Assembly (NCBI RefSeq): GCF_022447245.1
Contig: NZ_JAKVBC010000002.1
Location: 124,001 to 188,000, forward strand
Origin: Kordia sp.
Lineage (GTDB): Bacteria; Bacteroidota; Bacteroidia; Flavobacteriales; Flavobacteriaceae
Length of the DNA stretch: 64,000 nucleotides
Reading direction: 5' to 3'
The translations under genes were made by a program, and so were the position numbers. Positions 54,889 through 63,897 of this stretch are shown here, piece after piece (position 1 is the stretch's first letter; every line of letters begins with the position of its first letter). Under the pieces are notes generated by a model. The model did not search any database. It was given only the letters and a program-made list of their open reading frames with translations, and was not told the origin of the DNA.

Positions 54889-57543
54889 ATGAAGGTGAAA
54901 AAAATATTAAAAAGAACTGGAATCACACTCTTGATTCTTATCATAGCATTGATAGCAACTCCTTATATCTTTGAGGATAAAATTATTGCAATGGTCAAGG
55001 AAAGTATTAATGAAAACATTAATGCTCGTGTTGATTTTGCAGATGCAGATATTAGTTTTTTTAGAAATTTCCCAAAAGCTTCTATTATTTTGGAAGATGT
55101 AGAAGTTATCAATAATGCTCCTTTTGAAAATGATACTTTATTTTATGGAAAAGAAGTTGCTGTCACCACAGGTATTGGAGAGCTTTTTAAAGGAAAGAAT
55201 GAAGCTATGCAGATTTATAGTTTTTCGATTGAAAATGCTAAGATAAATATTGAAGTTGATGAAGCAGGAAATGCGAATTATGATATTGGAAAACCTAGTG
55301 AAACAGCTGAGACTAATGAAGCTACTGAGGAAACTTCTGATTTTAAATTTAAGATCGATAATTATCATATTTTAAATACAGATATCACCTATCATGATTC
55401 AAAAAGTAAAACCTATTTAACAGTTGAAAATTTACAACACAAAGGATTTGGAGATTTTTCACTGGCAACTTCAGAATTAGAAACTACAACGGAAGCTCTT
55501 GTTTCTTTTGCATTAGACGATATGCATTATATCAACAAACAGCAAATAGCTTTAGACGCTATGATTGCAATGGATTTAGCTAATGGAAAATATACATTTT
55601 TAGAAAACAAAGCTTTAATAAATCACTTGCCGCTGAAGTTTGATGGTTTTGTTCAAATTAACCCAGATTCACAAGAAATTGATTTGGAATTAGCAACTCC
55701 TTCGTCCGATTTTAAAAACTTTTTAGCCGTAATTCCAGAAGCATACACCAAGAATATTTCGGATGTTAAAACTACAGGAAACTTTGAAGTTTCAGGAGAA
55801 ATCAAAGGTATTGTGGACGATACACACATTCCAAAAATTGATATTAAAGTAGTTTCAAACAATGCCTCTTTTAAATATCCAGATCTTCCAAAAAGCGTAC
55901 AAAACATCAACATTGATGCTCTATTAAAAAATACAACTGGAAAAATAGAAGATACGTACCTCAACATCAATAATTTGGCTTTTAAAATTGACCAAGATAC
56001 TTTTCGTGGCAACGGAACTTTATCACAGCTCACGACAAATCCTAAGGTAAATGCCACTATCAAAGGAAAATTGGATTTAGGGAATATTTCAAAAGTATAT
56101 CCTATAAAACTCAACAAAGAACTGAGCGGGATTTTGGATGCAAATATAACTACCAATTTTGACATGAATGCGATTGAAAAAGAGCAATATGAGCGCATTA
56201 AAAATACGGGAAACCTAAAAGTGTCTGACTTTTTGTTTTCTTCGAAAGATGTAGTAAATCCACTGGCTATTTCGGAAGCAACTATTGACTTTATTCCTGG
56301 AAGAATTTCACTAAAAAAGTTTAATGCTGCAAGCGGGAAAAGTGATTTTAACGCCACTGGTAAAATTGAAAACTTACTTGGCTTTTTATTCAACGAAGGA
56401 AAACTCAAAGGTGACTTTAATGTAAATTCAAATGCATTTTATGTAAGTGATTTTATGGTGGCTAGCGGAGAAGGAAGCGAAAATCAAAATACGGAAGTAG
56501 CACAAGGAGAAGCCTTAAAAATTCCAGCTTTTTTAGATTGCAGCATCCATGTAAATTCAAAAAAGGTATTTTACGATAATGTACAATTAAATAATGTTAA
56601 AGGAAATTTATCTTTGGTTGATGGAGCAGCGGTTTTAAACAATATAACCTCTGATGTTTTTGACGGAAAAATTACCATGAGTGGATTGGTTTCTACAAAG
56701 AACGACACGCCTAATTTTGCAATGGATTTAGGCATGGATTCTTTTGATTTATCCAAATCATTTAACGGATTGGAATTGCTACAAAATATTGCTCCAATTG
56801 CAAAAGCGCTTGACGGAAAGTTAAACACCAACATTTCCTTAAAAGGGAATTTAAACAAAAGCTATATACCAAATTTGACAACTATTTCAGGAAATGCTTT
56901 CGCAGAATTACTTTCAACGACTTTAAAGTCTAGCAATATTGATTTTTTTAATACCATTAATGACAAACTTACGTTTATTGACTTGAACAAAATTGACATC
57001 GAAGCCATCAAAGCGAAGTTGTCTTTTGATAATGGTAAAGTCAGTGTAAAACCATTTGCATTTAACCATAAAGACATCCAAATTACTGTTGCTGGAAGTC
57101 ATGGATTTGATCAAACATTGGATTACAACGCAACTTTTGAAATTCCAGCAAAATATTTAGGTACAGAAGTCACAAACTTACTTTCACAAATCAAATCGGA
57201 AGAAGCTAAAAATATTACCATTCCGGTATCTGGAAAAATTACTGGAAACTTTACAAGTCCTAACTTCTCTACTGATTTAGCGAGCGCTACTAAAGATTTG
57301 GCTATAAAATTAGGCAAGATCAAAGCGCAAGAAGCTCTAGGGAATATTAACACAGGAAATGATCAAGTGGATAGCATTCTTGGTGATATTTTAGGAAATA
57401 ATAAGAAAAAAGATTCTACAGTTACCACATCAAATTCTACTATTAAAGATGTAAAAAGTGTTCTTGACAATGGATTAATCGACATTTTTAACAAACGTAA
57501 AAAGAAGAAAGAAACGGAGAAGAAAAAAGATTCTATGAATTGA
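54889..57543 (+). CDS. AsmA-family outer-membrane/envelope protein
   Basis: The 884-residue protein has an N-terminal membrane helix (about 10-29) and a long periplasmic beta-rich region with AsmA-type features: NARVDFADADISFFRNFPKA, EDVEVINNAPFEND and IYSFSIENAKINIEVDEAGN at the N-terminal half, and DFNVNSNAFYVSDFM and GKITMSGLVSTKND later. It ends in a Lys/Glu-rich tail. AsmA-like proteins form grooves that carry phospholipids across the periplasm. The C-terminal tail is unusual in its charge. No frameshift is visible across 2.6 kb. Confidence 0.85.
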   Translation: MKVKKILKRTGITLLILIIALIATPYIFEDKIIAMVKESINENINARVDFADADISFFRNFPKASIILEDVEVINNAPFENDTLFYGKEVAVTTGIGELFKGKNEAMQIYSFSIENAKINIEVDEAGNANYDIGKPSETAETNEATEETSDFKFKIDNYHILNTDITYHDSKSKTYLTVENLQHKGFGDFSLATSELETTTEALVSFALDDMHYINKQQIALDAMIAMDLANGKYTFLENKALINHLPLKFDGFVQINPDSQEIDLELATPSSDFKNFLAVIPEAYTKNISDVKTTGNFEVSGEIKGIVDDTHIPKIDIKVVSNNASFKYPDLPKSVQNINIDALLKNTTGKIEDTYLNINNLAFKIDQDTFRGNGTLSQLTTNPKVNATIKGKLDLGNISKVYPIKLNKELSGILDANITTNFDMNAIEKEQYERIKNTGNLKVSDFLFSSKDVVNPLAISEATIDFIPGRISLKKFNAASGKSDFNATGKIENLLGFLFNEGKLKGDFNVNSNAFYVSDFMVASGEGSENQNTEVAQGEALKIPAFLDCSIHVNSKKVFYDNVQLNNVKGNLSLVDGAAVLNNITSDVFDGKITMSGLVSTKNDTPNFAMDLGMDSFDLSKSFNGLELLQNIAPIAKALDGKLNTNISLKGNLNKSYIPNLTTISGNAFAELLSTTLKSSNIDFFNTINDKLTFIDLNKIDIEAIKAKLSFDNGKVSVKPFAFNHKDIQITVAGSHGFDQTLDYNATFEIPAKYLGTEVTNLLSQIKSEEAKNITIPVSGKITGNFTSPNFSTDLASATKDLAIKLGKIKAQEALGNINTGNDQVDSILGDILGNNKKKDSTVTTSNSTIKDVKSVLDNGLIDIFNKRKKKKETEKKKDSMN

Positions 57544-57726
57544 TTTTCTTTCTAGATTTACTTATTTGCGGATTCGTTTTTTACCAATTCACAATTAACC
57601 AACTCACTTTTAGTAGCTTACAAGGTTAGCAGTTTATTTCTTTTTTAATGTTAATTACGTTATTCCCGTATACAATTTAGCATTTGATTTTTGCTTTTCA
57701 TTACATTTTAACCAAAATATTATACC

Positions 57727-57879
57727 ATGAAAAAACAAAGTCTCAAAGTATTGAAATTCAATAAATAGTCTATTTCTAATCTTTCATACGAAAATGCAAA
57801 CAATATAAAAGGAGGAACTTTTGTTTCATTTTTCTGTTCTGTGAGTGCAGAAGAGCACAGATGCGATCCATTTGACTAA
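57727..57879 (+). pseudogene. GG-leader peptide precursor 6, nonsense-mutated in the leader
   Basis: MKKQSLKVLKFNK-stop-SISNLSYENANNIKGG, then TFVSFFCSVSAEEHRCDPFD and a stop. The leader of this family is clear (LKFNK.SISNL). The TAG (57766-57768) replaces codon 14, usually Lys, Arg or Ser in its relatives. The Gly-Gly lies at 29-30. The core is only 20 residues with two cysteines, so it is the shortest member. It is on the plus strand, opposite to the other copies. Confidence 0.7.
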
Positions 57880-58059
57880 TCACCTGAGCTTTTTAAAGAT
57901 TAAAAAGAATCATGCACTGAAGTAAATTTACTATTGATTCGGTTTTTTTATAAAATATATTCAACATATAATCCTTCCAATATAGGTTTCACTTTGAGTT
58001 AAAATTCAAAAAACAATCTTTTAATGTAATGATCGTGAAAAACTTCCTACTAAGTCTTC

Positions 58060-58680
58060 ATGGAATTTTTATTGTACTTTGCGATTGGGATATTAGTGAC
58101 CTTTGTTGGCGCACTTCCTTTGGGAACAGTTAACATTTCTGTCATCAACACTACATTAAGAGCAGATGCACGCAACGCAATGAAAATTGCTGTAGCTGCT
58201 GGAATTGCTGAAATTATCATTTCTTTTTATGCACTGAATTGCAGCGTTATGGTTTCTTCCTTTATAGAAATGAATCAATGGATTCAAATTACAATTGCCC
58301 TTATATTATTTGTTATTGGTGGTTTTTTATTCTTCAAGAAACAAAAAGAAACTCGCGAGAAAAAGTTTAAAATCTCCAAATATGTCACAGGTTTATTCCT
58401 TGGATTACTGAATCCGCCAGTATTGGCATATTGGTTATTTATGATTTCGTACTTAAATAAAAATGACTTCCATTTGAATATGAATTCTTCGATTGCCATT
58501 TTATTTGTTTTCTTCTCAGGTGTGTATTTAGGGAAACTATTGACATTATATGGCTACAGTAGACTTAGTATGCTACTTAAAAACAGAGTTCAAAATATTG
58601 CTTCTATTATCAATCGTGTAATTGGTATATTATTATTTGCGATCGGCTGTGCTCAGTTAATGAAGTATATGTTTGGTTAG
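58060..58680 (+). CDS. LysE family translocator
   Basis: The 206-residue protein has about six membrane helices with family pattern VTFVGALPLGTVNISVINTT, KIAVAAGIAEIIISFYAL, and FLGLLNPPVLAYWLF (the conserved NPK/NPP helix). LysE/RhtB proteins export amino acids or small metabolites. The substrate cannot be assigned. No regulator of LysG type is nearby. Downstream, 58681-58786 contains a direct repeat CGCTTCGCTTTTAGATT-like, twice, with no coding frame. Confidence 0.85.
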   Translation: MEFLLYFAIGILVTFVGALPLGTVNISVINTTLRADARNAMKIAVAAGIAEIIISFYALNCSVMVSSFIEMNQWIQITIALILFVIGGFLFFKKQKETREKKFKISKYVTGLFLGLLNPPVLAYWLFMISYLNKNDFHLNMNSSIAILFVFFSGVYLGKLLTLYGYSRLSMLLKNRVQNIASIINRVIGILLFAIGCAQLMKYMFG

Positions 58681-58786
58681 ATGCGCTTTACTATTAAACT
58701 CGGTTTCACCTGTTAGAATCCAGATCGCTTCGCTTTTAGATTGTTGGACACGCTTCGCTTTAGATTTAATTTGGCTTTTAGAGTTT

Positions 58787-59407
58787 TTAATTAATTTCAA
58801 ATACCAAATCATCTAAAAGCATTTCCTTTACATTGCCAGCCATAAAACGGATATTGTGAAACACTACTAAATCATCTTTTTCTAAAATTTCAAATAGAGC
58901 CTTTATATTTTGTGAAAAATTTTGCTCTTGATCTCTAAACTGAAAAACTTTATTTCTATGAATTACTGTTACATCATAAAAAATTGTACCATGTAAAGTC
59001 ATAGTTACTGGTTTATATACCTTAATTTTGAATCCAGTAGCATATTTAAAAGCACGCCTTGCATTGTCAGATTCAGCTCCAGCTGCATTTAAAAAAACCT
59101 TTGGTTTAAGTAACCATACTGCTACTGGAATAGATTGCCTAATGTTTGTCTTTTTATTAAAAATATCAACATGAATTACACCAGGTTCATAAGCTTTTAG
59201 CGTATATTTATTTCCTTCGTATTTTTTAACTTTTGCATCTTGAGAAGTCACTTCAATTTCATTAAAATCAGCACATCCCACAATCTGTATTGGAGCATCT
59301 AACCCTGCATAAATGAAATTATTGACTCCAAACTTTATGGCTAAGTCTTGAGAAAAAGAAAAATTTACGAATAGTAAAAAGACAATTGCGAAGTTTATTT
59401 TTTTCAT
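58787..59407 (-). CDS. secreted protein resembling the GldM C-terminal domain
   Basis: Start chosen at MKKINFAIVFLLFVNFSFSQ (59407), which gives a clean signal peptide; an upstream frame adds 20 residues. The mature protein (about 186 residues) matches the GldM C-terminal beta domains (KFGVNNFIYAGLDAPIQIVG, PGVIHVDIFNKKTNIRQSIP, DDLVVFHNIRFMAGNVKEML). GldM is the periplasmic part of the type IX secretion motor, but this protein lacks its membrane helix and first half. It may be a soluble paralogue with a role in envelope structure or T9SS assembly. Confidence 0.75.
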   Translation of the reverse strand: MKKINFAIVFLLFVNFSFSQDLAIKFGVNNFIYAGLDAPIQIVGCADFNEIEVTSQDAKVKKYEGNKYTLKAYEPGVIHVDIFNKKTNIRQSIPVAVWLLKPKVFLNAAGAESDNARRAFKYATGFKIKVYKPVTMTLHGTIFYDVTVIHRNKVFQFRDQEQNFSQNIKALFEILEKDDLVVFHNIRFMAGNVKEMLLDDLVFEIN

Positions 59408-59573
59408 ATAGAATAAACGCAATGAAAGTATATTTATTTTTGAGAAAAAATCAAGTTTAATATCCAAACAGGCAAACTACCACGTCGCATACTCTTTGCA
59501 GTGACGTTTCAAAAAATGTTTTGGAAGTACAAAGAATCTAGTATTTAATATTGAGGCACTTCAAATTGATAAA

Positions 59574-60368
59574 TCAAGAAATCCCCAAACTCACTACCAA
59601 ACCTTCATTTCCACGAACATTGAAAACCGTATTATCTTCAAAAATTAAGTATTGTCCTTTGATCCCTTTTAAAACACCTTCAAAACTTGGTGTTTTGCTG
59701 AGGTTTAAGCTTTTTACTTTTTCAGGATACGCAAGCACAGGAAAATCTAGTTCAACTACTTCCCTATTGGGTAAAAAATAATCTTTTGCTTCATCAGGAA
59801 TAAAATCTTTTAGCTCTTCTTTTTTAGCTAATAAATCTGCATCAACATTCAAATTTTGAAGCATTTTTCTCCAATTCGTTTTATCAGAAACGTATGCTTT
59901 TAGAGCAACTTCCGTAATTCCTGCTAAATATCTATTCGGGACTTCCACAATTTCTACCGCTTTGATAGCTCCTTGGTCAATCCAACGCGTTGGAACTTGT
60001 GGTTTTCGTGTAACTCCTACTTTTACTTCACTTGACAAAGCTAAGTACACAATATGCGGTTGTAATTGTACTTTTTTCTCGTATTCCAAATCGCGATCTT
60101 CTATCCCCAAATGTGCTGTACTTAATTCTGGGCGCATGATCCAATCACCTGCTGTTGGAATTTCATAAAAACAGCTTTTACAAAATCCTTGACGGTAAAT
60201 TGGTTTGTCTTTACCACAATTTAAACATTGAAATTTTTCAAAATCTAAGCGTAGTGTTTTATTGAGTAATTGATTCATATTCAGGAAATCATCTTCAAAA
60301 TTTAGGTAATATTGAATCGGATTTCCGAACTCTGTTTGCATTTTTGTTAAAACACCTTTGTACATCAT
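59574..60368 (-). CDS. DUF2797 domain-containing protein
   Basis: The 264-residue protein belongs to the DUF2797 family: four-Cys zinc-knuckle-like FQCLNCGKDKPIYRQGFCKS and CFYEIPTAGDW, then PELSTAHLGIEDRDLEYEKK, HIVYLALSSEVKVGVTRKPQ (a GIY-YIG nuclease-like segment) and RWIDQGAIKA. Function is unknown. The start may be the first or second Met. In Flavobacteriia it is often beside the GH3 gene, from which it is divergent here by 133 bp. Confidence 0.85.
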   Translation of the reverse strand: MMYKGVLTKMQTEFGNPIQYYLNFEDDFLNMNQLLNKTLRLDFEKFQCLNCGKDKPIYRQGFCKSCFYEIPTAGDWIMRPELSTAHLGIEDRDLEYEKKVQLQPHIVYLALSSEVKVGVTRKPQVPTRWIDQGAIKAVEIVEVPNRYLAGITEVALKAYVSDKTNWRKMLQNLNVDADLLAKKEELKDFIPDEAKDYFLPNREVVELDFPVLAYPEKVKSLNLSKTPSFEGVLKGIKGQYLIFEDNTVFNVRGNEGLVVSLGIS

Positions 60369-60501
60369 TAAAGATTTTTGCTATTTTTATTCACTTAAAC
60401 TATGCTTACGTCGTAAGAAAAACGTTAACGAAAGTAACAAACTTTTTGCGAGTAGCCATATTTTAAAAGCTAAAATCACAACCGAATAACCTGAATACAC
60501 C

Positions 60502-62022
60502 ATGCCGATACCATTAGTAAATTCTATCGCTTCTTGGTTTTTGAAAAAGCGCATCTCGCAGATAGAGCACTTTTTGCAAAACCCAAACGAAGTTCAGTTA
60601 GAGCTACTGATGAATCTATTAAGTACTGCGAAAAAAACGGAAGTTGGAAAGCAATACGACTTTGCTACAATTACTGATTACAAAACTTACACAGAGCGTA
60701 TTCCGGTGACTACGTATGAGGATATTCAGGCAATGATTGAACGTGCTCGTAAAGGAGAATCTAATATATTTTGGCCAAAACCGATTAAATGGTTTGCCAA
60801 ATCGAGCGGAACTACGAATGCTAAAAGTAAATTTATTCCAGTCAGCGATGTCTCTTTAGAATATTGCCATTATGCAGCGAGTAAAGATTTGTTGTGTATG
60901 TATCTAAACAACAATCCAGGCGCGCAATTATTTAATGGAAAAAGTTTACGCTTGGGCGGAAGCAAAGAATTGTACGAACAAAACGGAACCTATTACGGTG
61001 ATTTATCTGCCATTTTAATTGACAATTTACCGCTTTGGGCAGAATTCAGTAGCACACCAAGCAGCAAAGTATCCTTAATGGGTGATTGGGAGGTGAAGAT
61101 TGATGCCATCATCAAAGAAACATTGCGTGAAAACGTAACGAGCTTAGCAGGTGTTCCTTCTTGGATGTTGGTTTTAATGAATGAGGTTTTAGAGCAAACT
61201 CAAAAAGCCAACTTATTTGAAGTATGGCCAAATTTAGAAGCGTATTTTCATGGAGGCGTAAGTTTTGCTCCGTATGAAGATCAATATCGCAATTTATTAC
61301 CTAGTGATAAATTCAAGTATTATGAAATTTACAATGCTTCTGAAGGTTTCTTTGCGATTCAAGATCGAAATGATTCTGATGAATTATTGCTGATGTTGGA
61401 TTATGGAATTTTTTACGAATTCATTCCTATGGATGCGTTCCACACACCAGATCAAAAAGTAATTCCATTATCAGAAGTTGAAGTTGATCAAAACTATGCT
61501 GTTGTTATTACAACCAATGGTGGTTTATGGCGTTATATGGTTGGAGACACAATCCGCTTTACATCTATTAACCCATACAGGGTTAAAGTGACTGGTAGAA
61601 CCAAACATCATATCAATGTTTTTGGTGAAGAACTTATTATTGAAAATGCTGAAGATGCATTGCGACGTGTTTGTGCAGCTACGCAATCGGAAATTGTAGA
61701 ATACACAGCTGGACCAATTTTTATGCACGATGGCGAAAAAGGCGCGCATGAATGGATCATAGAATTTAAAAAAGCACCTGAAAATATTGGAGAATTTACT
61801 TTTCTTCTTGATGAAGCACTTCAAAACATCAATTCTGATTATGAAGCGAAGCGATTTAATAATATGACATTAAACAGTCTAAAATTAAATGTTGCACGTG
61901 CGGGGTTATTTTACGATTGGTTAAAAAAGAGTGACAAATTAGGCGGTCAACACAAAATCCCTAGACTCTCAAATCAGCGTTTATATTTGGAAGAATTACT
62001 CCAAATGAACACAAAAGCCTAA
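60502..62022 (+). CDS. GH3 auxin-responsive promoter family acyl-adenylate enzyme
   Basis: The 506-residue protein has the GH3 fold of the adenylate-forming superfamily: YTERIPVTTYEDIQAMIERA, the ATP-binding WFAKSSGTTNAKSKFIPVSD, EIYNASEGFFAIQD, LWRYMVGDTIRFTS and KVTGRTKHHINVFGEEL. In plants GH3 enzymes join amino acids to acids such as auxin; bacterial relatives are uncharacterised. It is a single gene divergent from DUF2797 and free of lesions. Confidence 0.9.
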   Translation: MPIPLVNSIASWFLKKRISQIEHFLQNPNEVQLELLMNLLSTAKKTEVGKQYDFATITDYKTYTERIPVTTYEDIQAMIERARKGESNIFWPKPIKWFAKSSGTTNAKSKFIPVSDVSLEYCHYAASKDLLCMYLNNNPGAQLFNGKSLRLGGSKELYEQNGTYYGDLSAILIDNLPLWAEFSSTPSSKVSLMGDWEVKIDAIIKETLRENVTSLAGVPSWMLVLMNEVLEQTQKANLFEVWPNLEAYFHGGVSFAPYEDQYRNLLPSDKFKYYEIYNASEGFFAIQDRNDSDELLLMLDYGIFYEFIPMDAFHTPDQKVIPLSEVEVDQNYAVVITTNGGLWRYMVGDTIRFTSINPYRVKVTGRTKHHINVFGEELIIENAEDALRRVCAATQSEIVEYTAGPIFMHDGEKGAHEWIIEFKKAPENIGEFTFLLDEALQNINSDYEAKRFNNMTLNSLKLNVARAGLFYDWLKKSDKLGGQHKIPRLSNQRLYLEELLQMNTKA

Positions 62023-62158
62023 TCTCTCTAAATCAAGTAAATAGCCCCTCATATAGGGGAAAATACCTGATTTTTTTCTGTAGTTTCAGCTTTTTATACT
62101 CCTTATCGGATATTCATGTCATTTATCTAAAAAAATGCAAGGAACTAAAATGCTACTT

Positions 62159-62166
62159 TATCTTTG
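62159..62166 (+). promoter_or_regulatory. -7 promoter box of the OmpA-family gene
   Basis: TATCTTTG, a perfect TAnnTTTG, lies 43 bp before the chosen start at 62209. An upstream ATG at 62164 would fall inside this box, which argues for 62209. Confidence 0.6.
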
Positions 62167-62208
62167 TATTATCAGATTATTAACAATACTTACAATACTA
62201 ATTCTAAA

Positions 62209-63837
62209 ATGAGAAAGTTTACATTAGCGGTGCTAACTTTAGCACTGTTCACAGTAACTTTCGCAACTGCACAAGGGCCAGAGGCAGAAGCGATTGAGAC
62301 TAGTGAAACCTACAGCAATGTAGCAGCAGCAAGCATGGAAAACCGAGCGATCAAAGCTTTAGATCCAAACGGATACATGTACGAATTCAAAAATCTTAAC
62401 ATTAACACTAAATACTCAGAGCATGCAACTGCATTCTTTAGAGATAAAGTGATTGTTTCTTCTGCAAAAAAAATTGGGGCATTTTTTGGTAAGAAAGACA
62501 AAAATACCAACACAGGGTTTCACAATTTATATTGTGGAGATTTAAATCAAAAAGGAGACATTAAAAACTTAGTGAGTTTTTCCAGAGCAATCAATACCAG
62601 AGAAAATCACGAAGGTTCAGTCGCTTTAACGAATGAGCAAAATGTTGTTTTCTTTACAAGAAGTGTTGAGGAAAACGGTCAGTACAATTTAAAAATATTC
62701 AGAGGAGAAATGCCAGAATACGAATGGATTAACTTTGAAATGTTACCATTTAACAAAGAAGGATACGCAATTGAAAACCCTGTTTTATCTCCAGATAACA
62801 AAACAATCTATTTTTCATCAAACATACCAGGTTCTATAGGTGGATATGATATCTTTTCTGTTACTATTAATGAGGATGGAACATATTCAGAGCCTAAGAA
62901 CTTAGGAAGCGAAATCAACACTCATAAAGACGAAAGATTCCCTTACATCATGGGAGACAATAGCGCTTTATATTTCTCTTCTAACGGACACTATAACTTA
63001 GGAGGTTTGGATGTTTTTGAAAGTAAAATCGTAAACGGAAAATTCAATTTCCCTGTAAATATGGGTAGTTCGTTAAATAGTACAGAAGATGATTTCGGAT
63101 TCATGATGGATCAAACAAATTCTGGTTTCTTTACTTCAAACCGTGCTGGCGGTAAAGGTGGAAATGATATTTACTATTTCAAGAGAGTTAAAACAACACA
63201 AGTTTTACAAGGAACAATTGTAGACTATAAAACAAATATGGTATTACCAAATGCTACTGTAACTGTAGTAGACGCGTACGGTCGTATTGTTGACAAAATT
63301 ACAACAGATGAAAAAGGAATCTTTACAACAACTGTAATTCCTTATAATTCATATACATTAAACGCTTCTAAAGATGGATTCATTGGAACTGAAGAAGAGT
63401 TTGAATCATTCAGAGGAGACGATTACAAGCACAAGATGACAATTAAATTGCCACAAACTAAGGCTGAAATCGTAGTAGAGGAAGAAAAAATGATGATCAA
63501 AATTGAAAATATCTATTTTGATTACAACAAATGGGTTCTTAAAAATGAGTCTACATTGTCATTAAACAAGATTGTAGAGTTATTGAATGAGAATCCAGAA
63601 ATGAAAATTGAAATCAACGCACACACTGACAACAGAGGTAGAGCAAGTTACAATACGAAGTTATCGAACAAGAGAGCTTCTGCTGCAAGAGCTTATCTAT
63701 TATCTAAAGGAGTGGATGCTAGCCGTATGATTTCTAATGGATATGGAGAATCACAACCGCTAGAGGATTGTGGATCTAAATGTTCAGAGGCGCAACACGA
63801 GACAAACCGTAGAATCGAGTTCATTATCGTGGAGTAA
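62209..63837 (+). CDS. OmpA-family protein with PD40 repeats and CarboxypepD_reg domain
   Basis: Start at MRKFTLAVLTLALFTVTFATAQ (62209), a normal signal peptide. The 542-residue protein has WD40-like/PD40 beta-propeller repeats (LSPDNKTIYFSSNIPGSIGG, YDIFSVTINEDG, YIMGDNSALYFSSN), then a CarboxypepD_reg domain (GTIVDYKTNMVLPNATVTVV), and an OmpA C-terminal peptidoglycan-binding domain (EINAHTDNRGRASYNTKLSN, SNGYGESQPL). In Bacteroidota such proteins are often paired with PorP/SprF-type T9SS partners and tie the outer membrane to peptidoglycan. A terminator follows. Confidence 0.9.
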   Translation: MRKFTLAVLTLALFTVTFATAQGPEAEAIETSETYSNVAAASMENRAIKALDPNGYMYEFKNLNINTKYSEHATAFFRDKVIVSSAKKIGAFFGKKDKNTNTGFHNLYCGDLNQKGDIKNLVSFSRAINTRENHEGSVALTNEQNVVFFTRSVEENGQYNLKIFRGEMPEYEWINFEMLPFNKEGYAIENPVLSPDNKTIYFSSNIPGSIGGYDIFSVTINEDGTYSEPKNLGSEINTHKDERFPYIMGDNSALYFSSNGHYNLGGLDVFESKIVNGKFNFPVNMGSSLNSTEDDFGFMMDQTNSGFFTSNRAGGKGGNDIYYFKRVKTTQVLQGTIVDYKTNMVLPNATVTVVDAYGRIVDKITTDEKGIFTTTVIPYNSYTLNASKDGFIGTEEEFESFRGDDYKHKMTIKLPQTKAEIVVEEEKMMIKIENIYFDYNKWVLKNESTLSLNKIVELLNENPEMKIEINAHTDNRGRASYNTKLSNKRASAARAYLLSKGVDASRMISNGYGESQPLEDCGSKCSEAQHETNRRIEFIIVE

Positions 63838-63861
63838 TTGTAAATAATACTGATATTGCCC

Positions 63862-63893
63862 AAAAAGGAACGCGTTTGCGTTCCTTTTTTTAT
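63862..63893 (+). terminator. intrinsic terminator of the OmpA-family gene
   Basis: AAAAAGGAACGC pairs with GCGTTCCTTTTT, followed by T residues, 24 bp past the stop. It may also serve the convergent partial gene. Confidence 0.85.
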
Positions 63894-63897
63894 TTTA

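Noticed and set aside
58700-58786. Direct repeat CGCTTCGCTTTTAGATT-like, two copies
   Set aside because: Short and imperfect, beside the LysE stop; no sign of mobility or regulation.
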